From Actinomycetota bacterium (GTDB lineage: Bacteria > Actinomycetota > Actinomycetes > Streptosporangiales > Streptosporangiaceae), in the NCBI GenBank assembly GCA_003140115.1, contig PLIQ01000462.1, positions 15,083 through 48,017 on the forward strand: 32,935 bases of DNA. Reading direction: 5' to 3'. Shown here in pieces: positions 15,488 to 24,419 of the stretch (the first letter of the stretch is position 1; each line of letters begins with the position of its first letter). The translations under genes were made by a program, and so were the position numbers. The notes beneath the pieces are model-generated. The model was not told where the DNA came from. It saw only the letters and a program-made list of their open reading frames with translations, and made no database searches.

Positions 15488-16705
15488 ATGTCACGCCCGG
15501 GGCCCGCCTATATCGGTCCGGCCGCGCAGTCGGCCCTGTCGGCCCCCGCGTCCGCTGACCAGGGCGGCACCAGCTCGCGATGGCGGCCGGCCCTGGCCGG
15601 AGTCGGGATCTTCGCGGGCATCCGGCTCCTGGCCCTGGGCGTCTCGGCGTTCCTGCTGCCGCGCGGGAAGTTCCAGACCCTGCACTATTCGTTGTGGCAC
15701 CTGATCGCGTCCTGGGACAGCGTCCGCTACCTGAAGATCGCGGCCCACGGCTACTCCTACGTGCCGGGCAACCTGCGCCTGGACGTCATCTTCGCCTGGT
15801 TCCCCGGATACCCGGCGGCCATCGACACCCTGTCCTGGATACCCGGAGTCGGCACCGACCGGGCCGCCCTCACCGTCACGATCGTCGCCGGGCTGGCGGC
15901 GGCGTGGGGGCTGACCCGGTTGGGCCTGGCGCTGACCGGTGACCGGCGGATCAGCCTGCTCATGGTCGCGCTCTGGGCGGTCGCGCCCGGCTCGCTCGTG
16001 TGGACCATGCTCTACTCCGAAGCCCTGTTCTGCGCCCTGGCCGTCTGGACCCTGGTCAACCTGGTGGAGCGGCACTGGCTGCGCGCCGCGGGCCTGACCA
16101 TCCTGGCCGGGACTGTGCGCAGCACCGCCATTGCCCTGGTCGCGGCGATCGCGGTCGCGGCGCTGCCCCCGGTGATCCGGGCCGTGCGAACGAGCGAGCC
16201 CATCGGCGCGTGGTGGCGGCCGGCCGTGGCCACCGTGGCCGCTCCGCTCGGCCTGCTCGGCTACTGGGCCTACTCGGCCTGGGCCACGCACCACGTGGCC
16301 GGGTTTGGCTGGGTCGAGAAGAACGCGCACAACAGCTTCGACTGGGGCAAGGGCATCGTCCTGGCCGCCAAGAACGCGATCATCTCCGGGCCGAGCGCGG
16401 CGACTGCGCTGATCCTGCTGGTGATCGCGGCCGCCGTCATCCTGACCGCCTGCAGCCTGACCGAGCGCATTCCCGTCTACCTGCACGCCTACACGCTGGT
16501 GGTCGTCGTGCTGGCCCTCACCCCGGGACCCTGGTACCTGGGCTCCAAGCCTCGCTTCCTGCTGCCCGCCATGCTGCTCGGCCTGCCGCTGGCCCGCCTC
16601 CTGGCCCGGGCCCGGATCTGGGTCCTGATCCCGCTGATCGCCGTCCTGGCCGCCGCGTCCACCTGGTTCAGCATCTACCTGATGACCACCGGCCAGGCCC
16701 CGTAG
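15488..16705 (+). CDS. Polytopic mannosyltransferase-like protein (PIG-V type, GT-C)
   Basis: A 405-residue integral membrane protein with about eight or more hydrophobic segments. The region SWDSVRYLKIAAHGY, followed after about 20 residues by FAWFPGYPAAI, matches the WDxxxYxxIAxxGY ... FFPxYP pattern of PIG-V-like glycosyltransferases. These use polyprenyl-phosphate sugars on the outer side of the membrane. MLYSEALFCALAVWTLV, with its SE pair, also fits the family. The donor and acceptor are unknown; a role in PIM or lipoglycan elaboration is possible given pimA in the same region, but it is about 10 kb away. It starts 12 bases after apt, and its stop codon lies inside a hairpin. Confidence 0.8.
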   Translation: MSRPGPAYIGPAAQSALSAPASADQGGTSSRWRPALAGVGIFAGIRLLALGVSAFLLPRGKFQTLHYSLWHLIASWDSVRYLKIAAHGYSYVPGNLRLDVIFAWFPGYPAAIDTLSWIPGVGTDRAALTVTIVAGLAAAWGLTRLGLALTGDRRISLLMVALWAVAPGSLVWTMLYSEALFCALAVWTLVNLVERHWLRAAGLTILAGTVRSTAIALVAAIAVAALPPVIRAVRTSEPIGAWWRPAVATVAAPLGLLGYWAYSAWATHHVAGFGWVEKNAHNSFDWGKGIVLAAKNAIISGPSAATALILLVIAAAVILTACSLTERIPVYLHAYTLVVVVLALTPGPWYLGSKPRFLLPAMLLGLPLARLLARARIWVLIPLIAVLAAASTWFSIYLMTTGQAP

Positions 16706-16712
16706 GGCCTGG
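16693..16712 (+). terminator. Hairpin over the stop codon of the glycosyltransferase gene
   Basis: CCAGGCCC (16693-16700) and GGGCCTGG (16705-16712) form a perfect eight-base-pair stem around a CGTA loop. The TAG stop (16703-16705) lies across the loop and right arm. There is no T-tract. It separates the apt-glycosyltransferase unit from the rel leader, so it may terminate the upstream transcript. Confidence 0.55.
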
Positions 16713-16812
16713 TGGGATCTCAGCATGTGAGATGCATCGGGAATCGCGCGCATGTGATCTGGTGTTTAACGCAACTAAGTAGGATGGTGGCTTGGCAGAT
16801 GTGAGGAGCAGT
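16713..16812 (+). promoter_or_regulatory. rel upstream region with repeats
   Basis: A second inverted repeat, ATCTCA (16717-16722) and TGAGAT (16728-16733), overlaps a direct repeat GCATGTGA found at 16723-16730 and 16750-16757. TAGGAT (16780-16785) is a possible -10 without a convincing -35. GAGGAG at 16803-16808 is the best ribosome binding site and points to GTG 16813. The regulator, if any, is unknown. Confidence 0.4.
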
Positions 16813-19374
16813 GTGGCCGGTGATGTCATAACGACCGGTACGAAGGCTGCCGATCCTGCCCGGGTGGACGCGCCACGGGGTACCGATCCCGTCATCGATG
16901 CGGAACAGGCCGAGGCAGGGGCAGCCGACGTGCCCGGTGGCCGCGCGGCCGACGGCGCCGCGGCGACCCCTGCGAGCCCGCAGGCCTCGGAGCTGCCAAA
17001 GACCCCCGAGAGCCCCGCCGACGATACCGTGTCGGCCCGCAAGCCTCCGCCCGCGAGCACCCAGGCCAGGACAAGCCGGGCCCGGGCCGCGGTCGCGGCG
17101 GTGCAGGGTCAGGCCGCCGACGTCGCGGCGTCCGGGGTCGGGGTCCGGCGGCGGCTGGCCCGGCTGGGAGCCCAGCGCGGCACGACGCTCAACCCCGTGC
17201 TCGACCCGCTGATCAAAACCGTGCGCGCCACGCACCCCAAGGCCGACATCCGGCTGGTCGAGCGGGCCTACGAAACGGCCGCCTACTGGCACCGGGAACA
17301 AAAGCGGCTGAGCGGCGACCCGTACATCACCCATCCGCTGGCCGTGGCGACGATTCTGGCCGAGCTCGGCATGAACACCGACACCATCTGCGCGGCGCTG
17401 CTGCACGACACCGTGGAAGACACCCCGTACACGCTGACCGAACTGCGCGGCGAGTTCGGGGAGGACATCGCCGCGCTTGTAGACGGCGTCACCAAGCTGG
17501 ACAAGGTTAAGTACGGCGAGTCCGCCGAGGCGGAGACCGTCCGCAAGATGGTGGTCGCGATGTCGCGCGACATCCGCGTGCTGGTCATCAAGCTCGCGGA
17601 CCGGCTGCACAACATGCGAACGCTGCGCTACTTGAAGCGGGAGAAGCAAGAGCGCAAGTCCCGCGAGGTCCTGGAGATCTACGCCCCGCTGGCCCACCGG
17701 CTCGGCATGAACACGGTGAAGTGGGAGCTGGAGGATCTGGCCTTCCAGACCCTCTACTCGAAGCGGTTCGACGAGATCGCGCGCCTGGTGTCCAGCCGGG
17801 CGCCGCGCCGCGAGGCGTTCCTGCAAGAAGTGATCCAGGACGTCCGGGACGACCTGCACGAGGCCAAGATCAAGAACACGGTGACCGGCCGGCCCAAGCA
17901 CTACTACTCGATCTACCAGAAGATGATCGCCAGGGACGTCGGCTTCGACGACATCTACGACCTGGTGGGCATCCGCGTCCTGGTCGACTCCGTCCGCGAC
18001 TGCTACGCGGCCCTCGGTACCATCCACGCGCGGTGGAACCCCGTCCCGGGACGGTTCAAGGACTACATCGCGATGCCGAAGTTCAACATGTACCAGTCGC
18101 TGCACACGACGGTCATCGGCCCCGGCGGCAAGCCGGTCGAACTGCAGATCCGGACCTGGCGTATGCACCAGCGGTCGGAGTACGGCGTTGCCGCGCACTG
18201 GAAGTACAAGGAAGAGGCGGTCTTCAGCGGCCGGTCCTCCGGCGCCAAGGATGATACGCAGGAGATGGCCTGGCTCCGGCAACTGGTCGACTGGCAGCGG
18301 GAGACGGAGGACCCGGCCGAGTTCCTCGAGTCGCTCCGCTTCGACCTGGCCGCGGCCGAGGTCTACGTGTTCACCCCCCGCGGCGACGTGATCCCGCTGC
18401 CGCAGGGCTCGACCCCGGTGGACTTCGCCTACGCCATCCATACCGAGGTAGGCCACCGGACCATCGGCGCGCGGGTCAACGGCCGCCTGGTAGCGCTGGA
18501 GTCCACCCTGGACAACGGCGACACGGTGGAGATCTTCACCTCCAAGACGGCCGAAGCGGGGCCGAGCCGGGACTGGCTCAAGTTCGCGGCGAGCCCGCGG
18601 GCGCGGAACAAGATCCGGCAGTGGTTCTCCAAGGAGCGCCGGGAAGCCGCGGTGGAGTCGGGCAAGGACCAGATCGCCCGGGCCATGCGCAAGCAGGGCC
18701 TGCCGCTGCAGCGGCTAGCGGCCGCCGACACGCTGATCACCCTGGCCCGCGACCTGCGCTACCCCGATGTATCCGGGCTGTACGCGGCGGTCGGCGAGGG
18801 CCGGGTCAGCGCCCAGTCGGTGGTTGAGAAGCTGGTCAGGTCGGTCGGCGGGCTGGCCGGCGCGCAGGACGACCTGGCCGAGACCACGCTGCCGACCAAG
18901 ATGCCCCAGCCCCGGGCCCCGTCCGACTCGGGCGTCGAGGTCACCGGCGCGCCGGACGTGTGGGTTCGGCTTTCCCGGTGCTGCACGCCGGTGCCCGGCG
19001 ACCAGATCAACGGCTTCGTCACCCACGGCCACGGCGTGTCCGTGCACCGGATGGACTGCCCGAACCTGGCCCACCTGAGCGACACCCAGCGGGACCGGAT
19101 GGTGGAGGTCCACTGGGCTCCGACCGAAGGCTCGGTGTTCCTGGTCGCCATCCAGGTGGAGGCGCTCGACCGGACCAGGCTGCTGTCCGACGTGACCAGG
19201 GTGCTGTCCGACCAGCACGTCAACATCTTGTCCGCGACGGTCACCACCAGCCGGGACCGGGTGGCGGTCAGCCGCTTCACGTTCGAGATGGGCGACCCCA
19301 AGCACCTCGGCCACGTGCTGCGCGCCGTCCGCGCCATCGACGGCGTATACGACGTCTACCGGATCACGAGCTAG
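16813..19374 (+). CDS. rel: Bifunctional (p)ppGpp synthetase/hydrolase Rel
   Basis: A long RSH enzyme of about 853 residues that makes and degrades (p)ppGpp in the stringent response. After a variable Ala/Pro-rich N terminus, the hydrolase HD domain carries [16 protein letters not shown] and [10 protein letters not shown] (H198-D199). The synthetase domain has [12 protein letters not shown] and MYQSLHTTV. The RFKD motif near residue 414 is the RXKD signature of bifunctional Rel rather than the EXDD of RelA. TGS ([27 protein letters not shown]), a CC-containing RIS region ([11 protein letters not shown]) and a C-terminal ACT domain follow. Start alternatives are TTG 16792 and GTG 16801; GTG 16813 has GAGGAG four bases before it. 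The stop overlaps that of the convergent DUF349 gene. Confidence 0.95.
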   Translation: MAGDVITTGTKAADPARVDAPRGTDPVIDAEQAEAGAADVPGGRAADGAAATPASPQASELPKTPESPADDTVSARKPPPASTQARTSRARAAVAAVQGQAADVAASGVGVRRRLARLGAQRGTTLNPVLDPLIKTVRATHPKADIRLVERAYETAAYWHREQKRLSGDPYITHPLAVATILAELGMNTDTICAALLHDTVEDTPYTLTELRGEFGEDIAALVDGVTKLDKVKYGESAEAETVRKMVVAMSRDIRVLVIKLADRLHNMRTLRYLKREKQERKSREVLEIYAPLAHRLGMNTVKWELEDLAFQTLYSKRFDEIARLVSSRAPRREAFLQEVIQDVRDDLHEAKIKNTVTGRPKHYYSIYQKMIARDVGFDDIYDLVGIRVLVDSVRDCYAALGTIHARWNPVPGRFKDYIAMPKFNMYQSLHTTVIGPGGKPVELQIRTWRMHQRSEYGVAAHWKYKEEAVFSGRSSGAKDDTQEMAWLRQLVDWQRETEDPAEFLESLRFDLAAAEVYVFTPRGDVIPLPQGSTPVDFAYAIHTEVGHRTIGARVNGRLVALESTLDNGDTVEIFTSKTAEAGPSRDWLKFAASPRARNKIRQWFSKERREAAVESGKDQIARAMRKQGLPLQRLAAADTLITLARDLRYPDVSGLYAAVGEGRVSAQSVVEKLVRSVGGLAGAQDDLAETTLPTKMPQPRAPSDSGVEVTGAPDVWVRLSRCCTPVPGDQINGFVTHGHGVSVHRMDCPNLAHLSDTQRDRMVEVHWAPTEGSVFLVAIQVEALDRTRLLSDVTRVLSDQHVNILSATVTTSRDRVAVSRFTFEMGDPKHLGHVLRAVRAIDGVYDVYRITS

Positions 19375-20609
19375 CTGGAGAACTCCGCCAGCGTGTGCTC
19401 GGCTTCTTCAAGCCAGGCGCGCCGGGCGGTGAGGGCCTCCTCGGCATTGCGCACGGCCCGGGCGTCGTCCCGTTCGCGTGCCTTGGCCAGCCGGTCCTCC
19501 AGCTGGGCGATGGTCGAGCGCAGCTGGGCCACCGTGTCCTCGGCCCGGGCCAGCGCCTCGGGGTTGGAGCGGCGCCACTGGGACTCTTCGGTCTTGCGTA
19601 CCGCCTCCTCGACCCGGCGCAGCCCCGACTCCAGGTGCTCGCGTGAGTCCCGCGGCACGGCGCCGAGCTGTTCCCAGCGCTCCTGGATGCCGCGCAGCGC
19701 GGACCGGGCGGCGCGTACGTCGGTCACCGGCAGCAGCGCCTGCGCCTGGTCGAGCAGCTGCTGCTTGGCCTCGGCGTGCTCACGCAGCGCGGCATCCTTG
19801 GCCGAGAACACCTCGGTCCGCGTGGTGAAGAACTTGTCCTGGGCCGCCCGGAAGCGCTTCCACAGCTCTGCCTCGGCCTCCCGGTCGGCCCGCCCGGCCG
19901 CCTTCCACTGGCTCATCAGCTCGCGGAACGCGCTGGTGGTCGGGCCCCAGTCGGTCGAGGAGGACAGGGTCTCGGCCTCGGTGCACAGCTGCTCCTTGCG
20001 GGCCTTGACGTCCTCCCGCTCGGCCTCCAGCGTGGCGAAGAAGGCCTTGCGCCGCTTGGTGAACGCGTTACGGGCCGCTGACAGCCGCTTCCACAGCACG
20101 GCCTCGGCGGCCCGGTCGGCGTGCGGCGCGGCCTTCCACTCCTCGAGCAGCTCGCGCATCCGTTCGCCGCTGCTCTTCCAGTGGGTGGCCTCGGCGGCGA
20201 TCTGCTCGGCCTCGGCGACGATCCGCTCCTTGACCTCCTTGGCCGTCGCCCGCGCCTGCTCGCGGGCCGCCTTGGCCTCCTCGCGACGGTGGCCGACGTC
20301 CTCGGTCAGCCGCCCCAGGCGTACTCGCAGGCCGTCCAGGTCGCCGAGCGCGTTGGCGTCGCCGATGCTGCCGATCAGCCGCTGGACGGTCGCCGCGGCC
20401 TGGGCGGGCGCCATGTCGGTAGCGCTGATCCGCTGTTCGAGCAGGACCACCTCGGTCTCCAGCGCCTCGTACTTACGCTGGTAGAAGGCGATGGCCTCCT
20501 CCGGGCTGCCCGCCTGCCAGGATCCGATCACCCGCTCGCCATCGGCGGTACGGACATAGACCGTCCCGTCGGCGTCTACCCGGCCCCACGGATGGTCGGC
20601 GGTGCTCAC
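19371..20609 (-). CDS. DUF349 domain protein
   Basis: A 412-residue, very charged, almost wholly helical protein with several tandem DUF349 units. Each is about 70-75 residues and is recognisable by repeats such as [35 protein letters not shown] and [35 protein letters not shown]. The N-terminal [42 protein letters not shown] is typical of the actinobacterial form. Function is unknown. The start is GTG with a perfect AGGAGG six bases upstream on the minus strand. It follows the cyclophilin gene closely on the same strand (26 bases). Its stop codon shares the CTAG at 19371-19374 with that of rel. Confidence 0.93.
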   Translation of the reverse strand: MSTADHPWGRVDADGTVYVRTADGERVIGSWQAGSPEEAIAFYQRKYEALETEVVLLEQRISATDMAPAQAAATVQRLIGSIGDANALGDLDGLRVRLGRLTEDVGHRREEAKAAREQARATAKEVKERIVAEAEQIAAEATHWKSSGERMRELLEEWKAAPHADRAAEAVLWKRLSAARNAFTKRRKAFFATLEAEREDVKARKEQLCTEAETLSSSTDWGPTTSAFRELMSQWKAAGRADREAEAELWKRFRAAQDKFFTTRTEVFSAKDAALREHAEAKQQLLDQAQALLPVTDVRAARSALRGIQERWEQLGAVPRDSREHLESGLRRVEEAVRKTEESQWRRSNPEALARAEDTVAQLRSTIAQLEDRLAKARERDDARAVRNAEEALTARRAWLEEAEHTLAEFSS

Positions 20610-20635
20610 GGCGAACCTCCTGCGTGTCTTCCTGG

Positions 20636-21529
20636 TCAGGTTTTCTTGATCGTCACGCTGTCAATGATGACCTTCTTCTTCGGAACAATGCCGCCGCCCT
20701 CGGCCGAGGGATATGTACACGAGACTCCATCCTTCGCCACATTCTGGACGATATCCAGTCCAGATGAAACCGTAGCGAAGGGCGTATAGGAGCTTCCCAG
20801 CGTGGAACTGCTGTCCTTGTATACGATAAAGAACTGGCTGCCGTTGCTGGTCGCGGTGCCGCCGTTCGCCATCGCGACCGTTCCCGCCGGGTATTTCGCG
20901 TCGGTGAGATTCTCGCTGGCGTACTCGTAGCCCGGCGTCCCGGTACCGACGACGCTGGTGGTACTGCAGTCCAGCTTGGTGGTGGACGTGGCGTAAGCGT
21001 CGCCGCATTGCAGCACGTAGGGACCGCTGGTCACCATCCGGTGGCACTGAGTGTTATTGAAGTAGCCGACCTCGGCTAGGTGGACGAACGAGTTGACCGT
21101 GCAGGTCGCCTTGCTGTTGAGCAGGTTGAAGGTGATCGGGCCCAGGTTGGTCTTGATCGTCGCGGTATAGCTGGCGGTGTAGTCCGGCGCCGACGGCGGG
21201 AAGCTCACCTTTTTCGAGACCGGGGTGGCCTTGGTGTAGGTGCAGTGGTGCGCGGGCTCGGCCACGGTAGACGCCGTCGCCGTCGCGGACGCGGAGGCAG
21301 ATGCCGACGCGGACGCTGACTTCTTGGCCGAGGCCGACGGGTCCTTCTTGGCGCTGCCGCCCGGCAGGAACACCACTAGCAGCGCGGCGACCAGTCCCGC
21401 GGCTGCGACCGCGCTGAAACCGGTGAGCCAGCGTTTGCGGACCTGGCGCTGTCTGACGGTCCGCATCTCCTGCTGACGGCGGTACCTTTCCCTAGCTTGC
21501 CTGCGCTGGCGTTCGTTCTTACCCGCCAC
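20636..21529 (-). CDS. Membrane-anchored cyclophilin-type peptidyl-prolyl isomerase
   Basis: A 297-residue protein with an Arg/Gln-rich cytoplasmic start, one membrane span at about residues 35-56 (LTGFSAVAAAGLVAALLVVFL), a Lys then Ser/Ala repeat linker, and an extracytoplasmic cyclophilin domain. Core motifs include CHRMVTSGPYVLQCGD (the catalytic-type arginine), GTVAMANGG and NGSQFFIVYKD. The tryptophan and histidine of human cyclophilin A are replaced by LGSSYTPF, which I recall as common in actinobacterial relatives. About six cysteines lie in the exported part, so disulfides are possible. There is no lipobox. The start is GTG with AAGGAGG nine bases upstream. Actinobacterial orthologues sit next to rel (mycobacterial Rv2582). 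Confidence 0.92.
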   Translation of the reverse strand: MAGKNERQRRQARERYRRQQEMRTVRQRQVRKRWLTGFSAVAAAGLVAALLVVFLPGGSAKKDPSASAKKSASASASASASATATASTVAEPAHHCTYTKATPVSKKVSFPPSAPDYTASYTATIKTNLGPITFNLLNSKATCTVNSFVHLAEVGYFNNTQCHRMVTSGPYVLQCGDAYATSTTKLDCSTTSVVGTGTPGYEYASENLTDAKYPAGTVAMANGGTATSNGSQFFIVYKDSSSTLGSSYTPFATVSSGLDIVQNVAKDGVSCTYPSAEGGGIVPKKKVIIDSVTIKKT

Positions 21530-21642
21530 CGGTCGTATCCTCCTTGGCCTGTTGCGTTATCTGACTACCGCTGGTATTCACGGGGAGGCAGGCCAACGAA
21601 CCCGTATACCGCTGATCCCGAAACACGGCTGGTGTGCTGGCT

Positions 21643-21691
21643 CGGGGGAGAACCCCCGGAACCACCGCATAATTCGCGATCGTTCGCGAAT
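21643..21691. promoter_or_regulatory. Two inverted repeats in the divergent cyclophilin-MBL region
   Basis: This lies in the 263-base gap between divergent genes. CGGGGG (21643-21648) pairs with CCCCCG (21653-21658) around AGAA. A second perfect repeat, ATTCGCGA (21672-21679) and TCGCGAAT (21684-21691), has a TCGT centre and looks like an operator for a dimeric regulator. TACCGT (21773-21778) is a possible -10 for the MBL gene. The rest of the gap shows nothing recognisable. Confidence 0.45.
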
Positions 21692-21792
21692 CGTACCTTC
21701 CAGATGCCGGGACCGGTACCCTTCGTTATCGGTTCGCCGCCATGCGGGTCGCCTCGGTAGCCTGAGACACCGTACCGTGAGAAAGGACGGTT

Positions 21793-22533
21793 GTGCTCGT
21801 CGCAGGGTTCCCAGCAGGGACGTTCGCTACGAACTGTTATATTGTCGCGACCGCTCCCGGCGAACAGTGCATCATCATCGACCCGGGCCAGGACGCCGAG
21901 CGCGGGATCGAGGAGATCCTCACCGAGCACCGGCTGCGGCCGGCCGCGGTCCTGCTCACGCACGGTCATATCGACCACGTGTGGTCGGTCGCGCCGGTAT
22001 GCGGCGCTCGGGGCATCCCGGCCTATATCCATCCGGCCGACCGCGCATTGCTCAGTGATCCGGGCCGCGGTTTCTCGCTCGGGATAGGCCAGGAACTGTT
22101 CGGCGGGCTGAAATTCACCGAGCCGGATGACGTGAAAGAACTCACTGACGGCATGACCATGAGTCTCGTGGGACTCGAGATCGTCGTTAATCACGCGCCC
22201 GGTCATACCGAAGGGTCGGTGACATTCCGGTTGCCACTCGACGCCGCGCCGGAAGAACCGAGTATCGTAGGCGGCAAAAGCAAAATAGACCGTCCCCGGG
22301 ACGTGTTGTTTTCCGGTGACTTGCTGTTCGCTGGGTCGATCGGGCGGACCGACCTGCCCGGCGGCGACTACCCGACGATCCTGCGCAGCTTGGCCCGGGT
22401 CTGCCTGACCCTGCCGGACGAGACCCTGGTCCTGTCTGGGCACGGGCCGCAGACGACGATCGGCGCCGAGCGCCGCACCAATCCGTTCCTCGACGGGCTG
22501 TCTCCCGAGGCTGGCCCCTCCCGTGGGCTATGA
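21793..22533 (+). CDS. MBL-fold metallo-hydrolase (glyoxalase II-like)
   Basis: A 246-residue metallo-beta-lactamase-fold hydrolase, similar to mycobacterial Rv2581c, which is usually annotated as a glyoxalase II-type enzyme. The metal-binding signature THGHIDH occupies residues 56-62. Further ligands are in NHAPGHTEGSV, LFSGDLLFAGSIGRTDLPGGD and LSGHGPQTTIGAER. The start is GTG at 21793 preceded by GAAAGGA. It is divergent from the cyclophilin gene and followed after 71 bases by aspS. In Mycobacterium and Streptomyces hisS follows this gene; here it does not. The true substrate cannot be read from the sequence. Confidence 0.92.
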   Translation: MLVAGFPAGTFATNCYIVATAPGEQCIIIDPGQDAERGIEEILTEHRLRPAAVLLTHGHIDHVWSVAPVCGARGIPAYIHPADRALLSDPGRGFSLGIGQELFGGLKFTEPDDVKELTDGMTMSLVGLEIVVNHAPGHTEGSVTFRLPLDAAPEEPSIVGGKSKIDRPRDVLFSGDLLFAGSIGRTDLPGGDYPTILRSLARVCLTLPDETLVLSGHGPQTTIGAERRTNPFLDGLSPEAGPSRGL

Positions 22534-22604
22534 AGGTAGCGGGAGCACGCAGGCCGGGTCGTTCGGATAAAAAAGTCTGACCATGAGAAAAGGGGAAGAG
22601 CGCG

Positions 22605-24365
22605 ATGATCCGCACCCATGAGGCGGGGACGCTGCGGGCGTCGCACGCGGGAGAGCGCGTGGTGCTGGCCGGCTGGGTGGCGCGGCGCCGGGACCACGGC
22701 GGCGTGCTGTTCATCGACCTGCGCGACGCGAGCGGCGTGGTCCAGGTCGTGTGGCGCGGCGAGGAGGCTGTGGGTCACGAGCTGCGGGCCGAGTTCTGCC
22801 TGCTGGTGACCGGAACGGTCCGGCAGCGTCCGGGCGGGAACGAGAACCCCGAGCTGCCCACCGGGGAAATAGAGGTGGCCGCGGACGAGGTCGAGGTGCT
22901 CAGCGAGTCCGACCCGCTGCCGTTCCCGGTCGAGAGCTCCGCCGAGGTCAGCGAGGACATCCGGCTCAAGTACCGGTACCTCGACATCAGGCGCGAGGAC
23001 ACCGCGCGAGCCCTCCGCATCCGGTCCCAGGCCGCCTACCTGCTGTCCGACGTGATGCGCGAGCACCGGTTCGTGAACGTGGAGACCCCGTACCTGACCC
23101 GCTCGACGCCGGAGGGCGCGCGCGACTTCCTGGTCCCGGTCCGGCTGCGGCCGGGTAACTGGTACGCGCTGCCGCAGTCACCCCAGCTGTTCAAGCAGCT
23201 GCTCATGGTCGGCGGGCTGGAGCGGTACTACCAGCTGGCCCGGTGTTTCCGGGACGAGGACTTCCGCAAGGACCGGCAGCCCGAGTTCACCCAGATCGAC
23301 GTCGAGATGTCCTTCGTCACCCGGCAGGATGTCATCGACGTCGCCGAGGACATCGTGGCGCTGCTGTGGTCCGAGCTGGCCGGCTACCAGGTGCCCCGGC
23401 CGCTGCCCCGGATGACCTACGCCGACGCGATGGCGCGCTACGGCTCGGACAAGCCCGACCTGCGCTTCGACCTCGAGCTCACCGACCTGACCGAGTACTT
23501 CGCCGACACGGAGTTCCGGGTCTTCCAGGCCCCGTACGTCGGGGCCGTGGTCATGCCCGGCGGTGCCTCGCAGTCCCGGCGCGAGCTGGACCAGTGGCAG
23601 GAGTGGGCCCGGTCCCGGGGTGCCCGCGGCCTGGCCTACGCCCTGATCAGGCCGGACGGCGAGATTGCCGGGCCGGTGGCCAAGAACTTGTCCGAGGCCG
23701 AACGCTCCGGGCTGGCCGGCGCCACCGGCGCCGGGCCGGGTGACTGCGTGTTCTTCGCGGCGGGTGCGGCCTCGGCCACCCGGGAGCTGCTCGGCGCGGC
23801 GCGACTGGAGATCGGGCGCACCTGCGGCCTGATCGACGAGTCGGCGTGGTCGTTCCTGTGGGTGGTGGACGCGCCGATGTTCGAGGAGGACGGCGACGGC
23901 GGCTGGACCTCGGTGCATCACCCGTTCACGGCGCCGCTGCCCGAATGGGCGGACAAGTTCGTCGCCGAGCCCGGCGGCGCGCTGGCCGACGCCTACGACA
24001 TCGTGTGCAACGGGTACGAGATCGGCGGCGGGTCCATCCGTATCTTCCGGGCCGCCATGCAGCAGGCCGTGTTCGACGTGATCGGGCTGTCGCCCGCCGA
24101 GGCGCGGTCGCAGTTCGGGTTCCTGCTCGACGCGTTCAAGTACGGCCCGCCGCCGCACGGCGGCATCGCGTTCGGCTGGGACCGGGTGTGCATGCTGCTG
24201 GCGGGTGCGCCCACCATCCGCGACGTGATCGCGTTCCCCAAGGCCGCCTCCGGCCTGGACCCGCTCACCGGCGCCCCCACCCCCATCACCCCCGCCCAAC
24301 GCCGCGAAGCCGGCATCGACGCCCACCCCACCCCCCCGGGCACCCCGGGCACCCCGGGTTCATGA
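22605..24365 (+). CDS. aspS: Aspartyl-tRNA synthetase
   Basis: A 586-residue class II synthetase of the bacterial type. The N-terminal anticodon-binding OB fold has [24 protein letters not shown]. Motif 2 is visible as [30 protein letters not shown] and motif 3 as [12 protein letters not shown]. The bacterial GAD insertion lies between them. Whether it also charges tRNA-Asn cannot be decided here. The ATG at 22605 is preceded by AGGGGAAGAG. The C terminus continues past the usual [20 protein letters not shown] with a Pro/Gly/Thr tail from a GGCACCCC repeat, and ends inside a large inverted repeat that supplies the stop codon. Confidence 0.97.
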   Translation: MIRTHEAGTLRASHAGERVVLAGWVARRRDHGGVLFIDLRDASGVVQVVWRGEEAVGHELRAEFCLLVTGTVRQRPGGNENPELPTGEIEVAADEVEVLSESDPLPFPVESSAEVSEDIRLKYRYLDIRREDTARALRIRSQAAYLLSDVMREHRFVNVETPYLTRSTPEGARDFLVPVRLRPGNWYALPQSPQLFKQLLMVGGLERYYQLARCFRDEDFRKDRQPEFTQIDVEMSFVTRQDVIDVAEDIVALLWSELAGYQVPRPLPRMTYADAMARYGSDKPDLRFDLELTDLTEYFADTEFRVFQAPYVGAVVMPGGASQSRRELDQWQEWARSRGARGLAYALIRPDGEIAGPVAKNLSEAERSGLAGATGAGPGDCVFFAAGAASATRELLGAARLEIGRTCGLIDESAWSFLWVVDAPMFEEDGDGGWTSVHHPFTAPLPEWADKFVAEPGGALADAYDIVCNGYEIGGGSIRIFRAAMQQAVFDVIGLSPAEARSQFGFLLDAFKYGPPPHGGIAFGWDRVCMLLAGAPTIRDVIAFPKAASGLDPLTGAPTPITPAQRREAGIDAHPTPPGTPGTPGS

Positions 24366-24419
24366 TCGCGGGCAGTTCGGGCCAAATAGCGACCAAAAGT
24401 GCCCGCGATCATGAAACCG
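24355..24419. repeat. Inverted repeat ending both aspS and the AbiEi-like gene
   Basis: TTCATGATCGCGGGCA (24359-24374) and its exact reverse complement (24400-24415) flank a 25-base centre; after one mismatch three more pairs extend the stem to 24355 and 24419. The TCATGA in each arm carries a TGA on both strands. The left arm thus gives the aspS stop (24363-24365) and the right arm the stop of the minus-strand gene (24409-24411). It is a probable bidirectional terminator. Its regular, MITE-like form suggests a dispersed repeat, which is inference. Confidence 0.75.

Noticed and set aside
22534..22604. T-box riboswitch before aspS
   Set aside because: The gap is only 71 bases and lacks a T-box sequence and specifier stem.
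22583..22621. Twelve-codon ORF overlapping the aspS start
   Set aside because: It has no ribosome binding site and ends out of frame inside aspS; likely chance.
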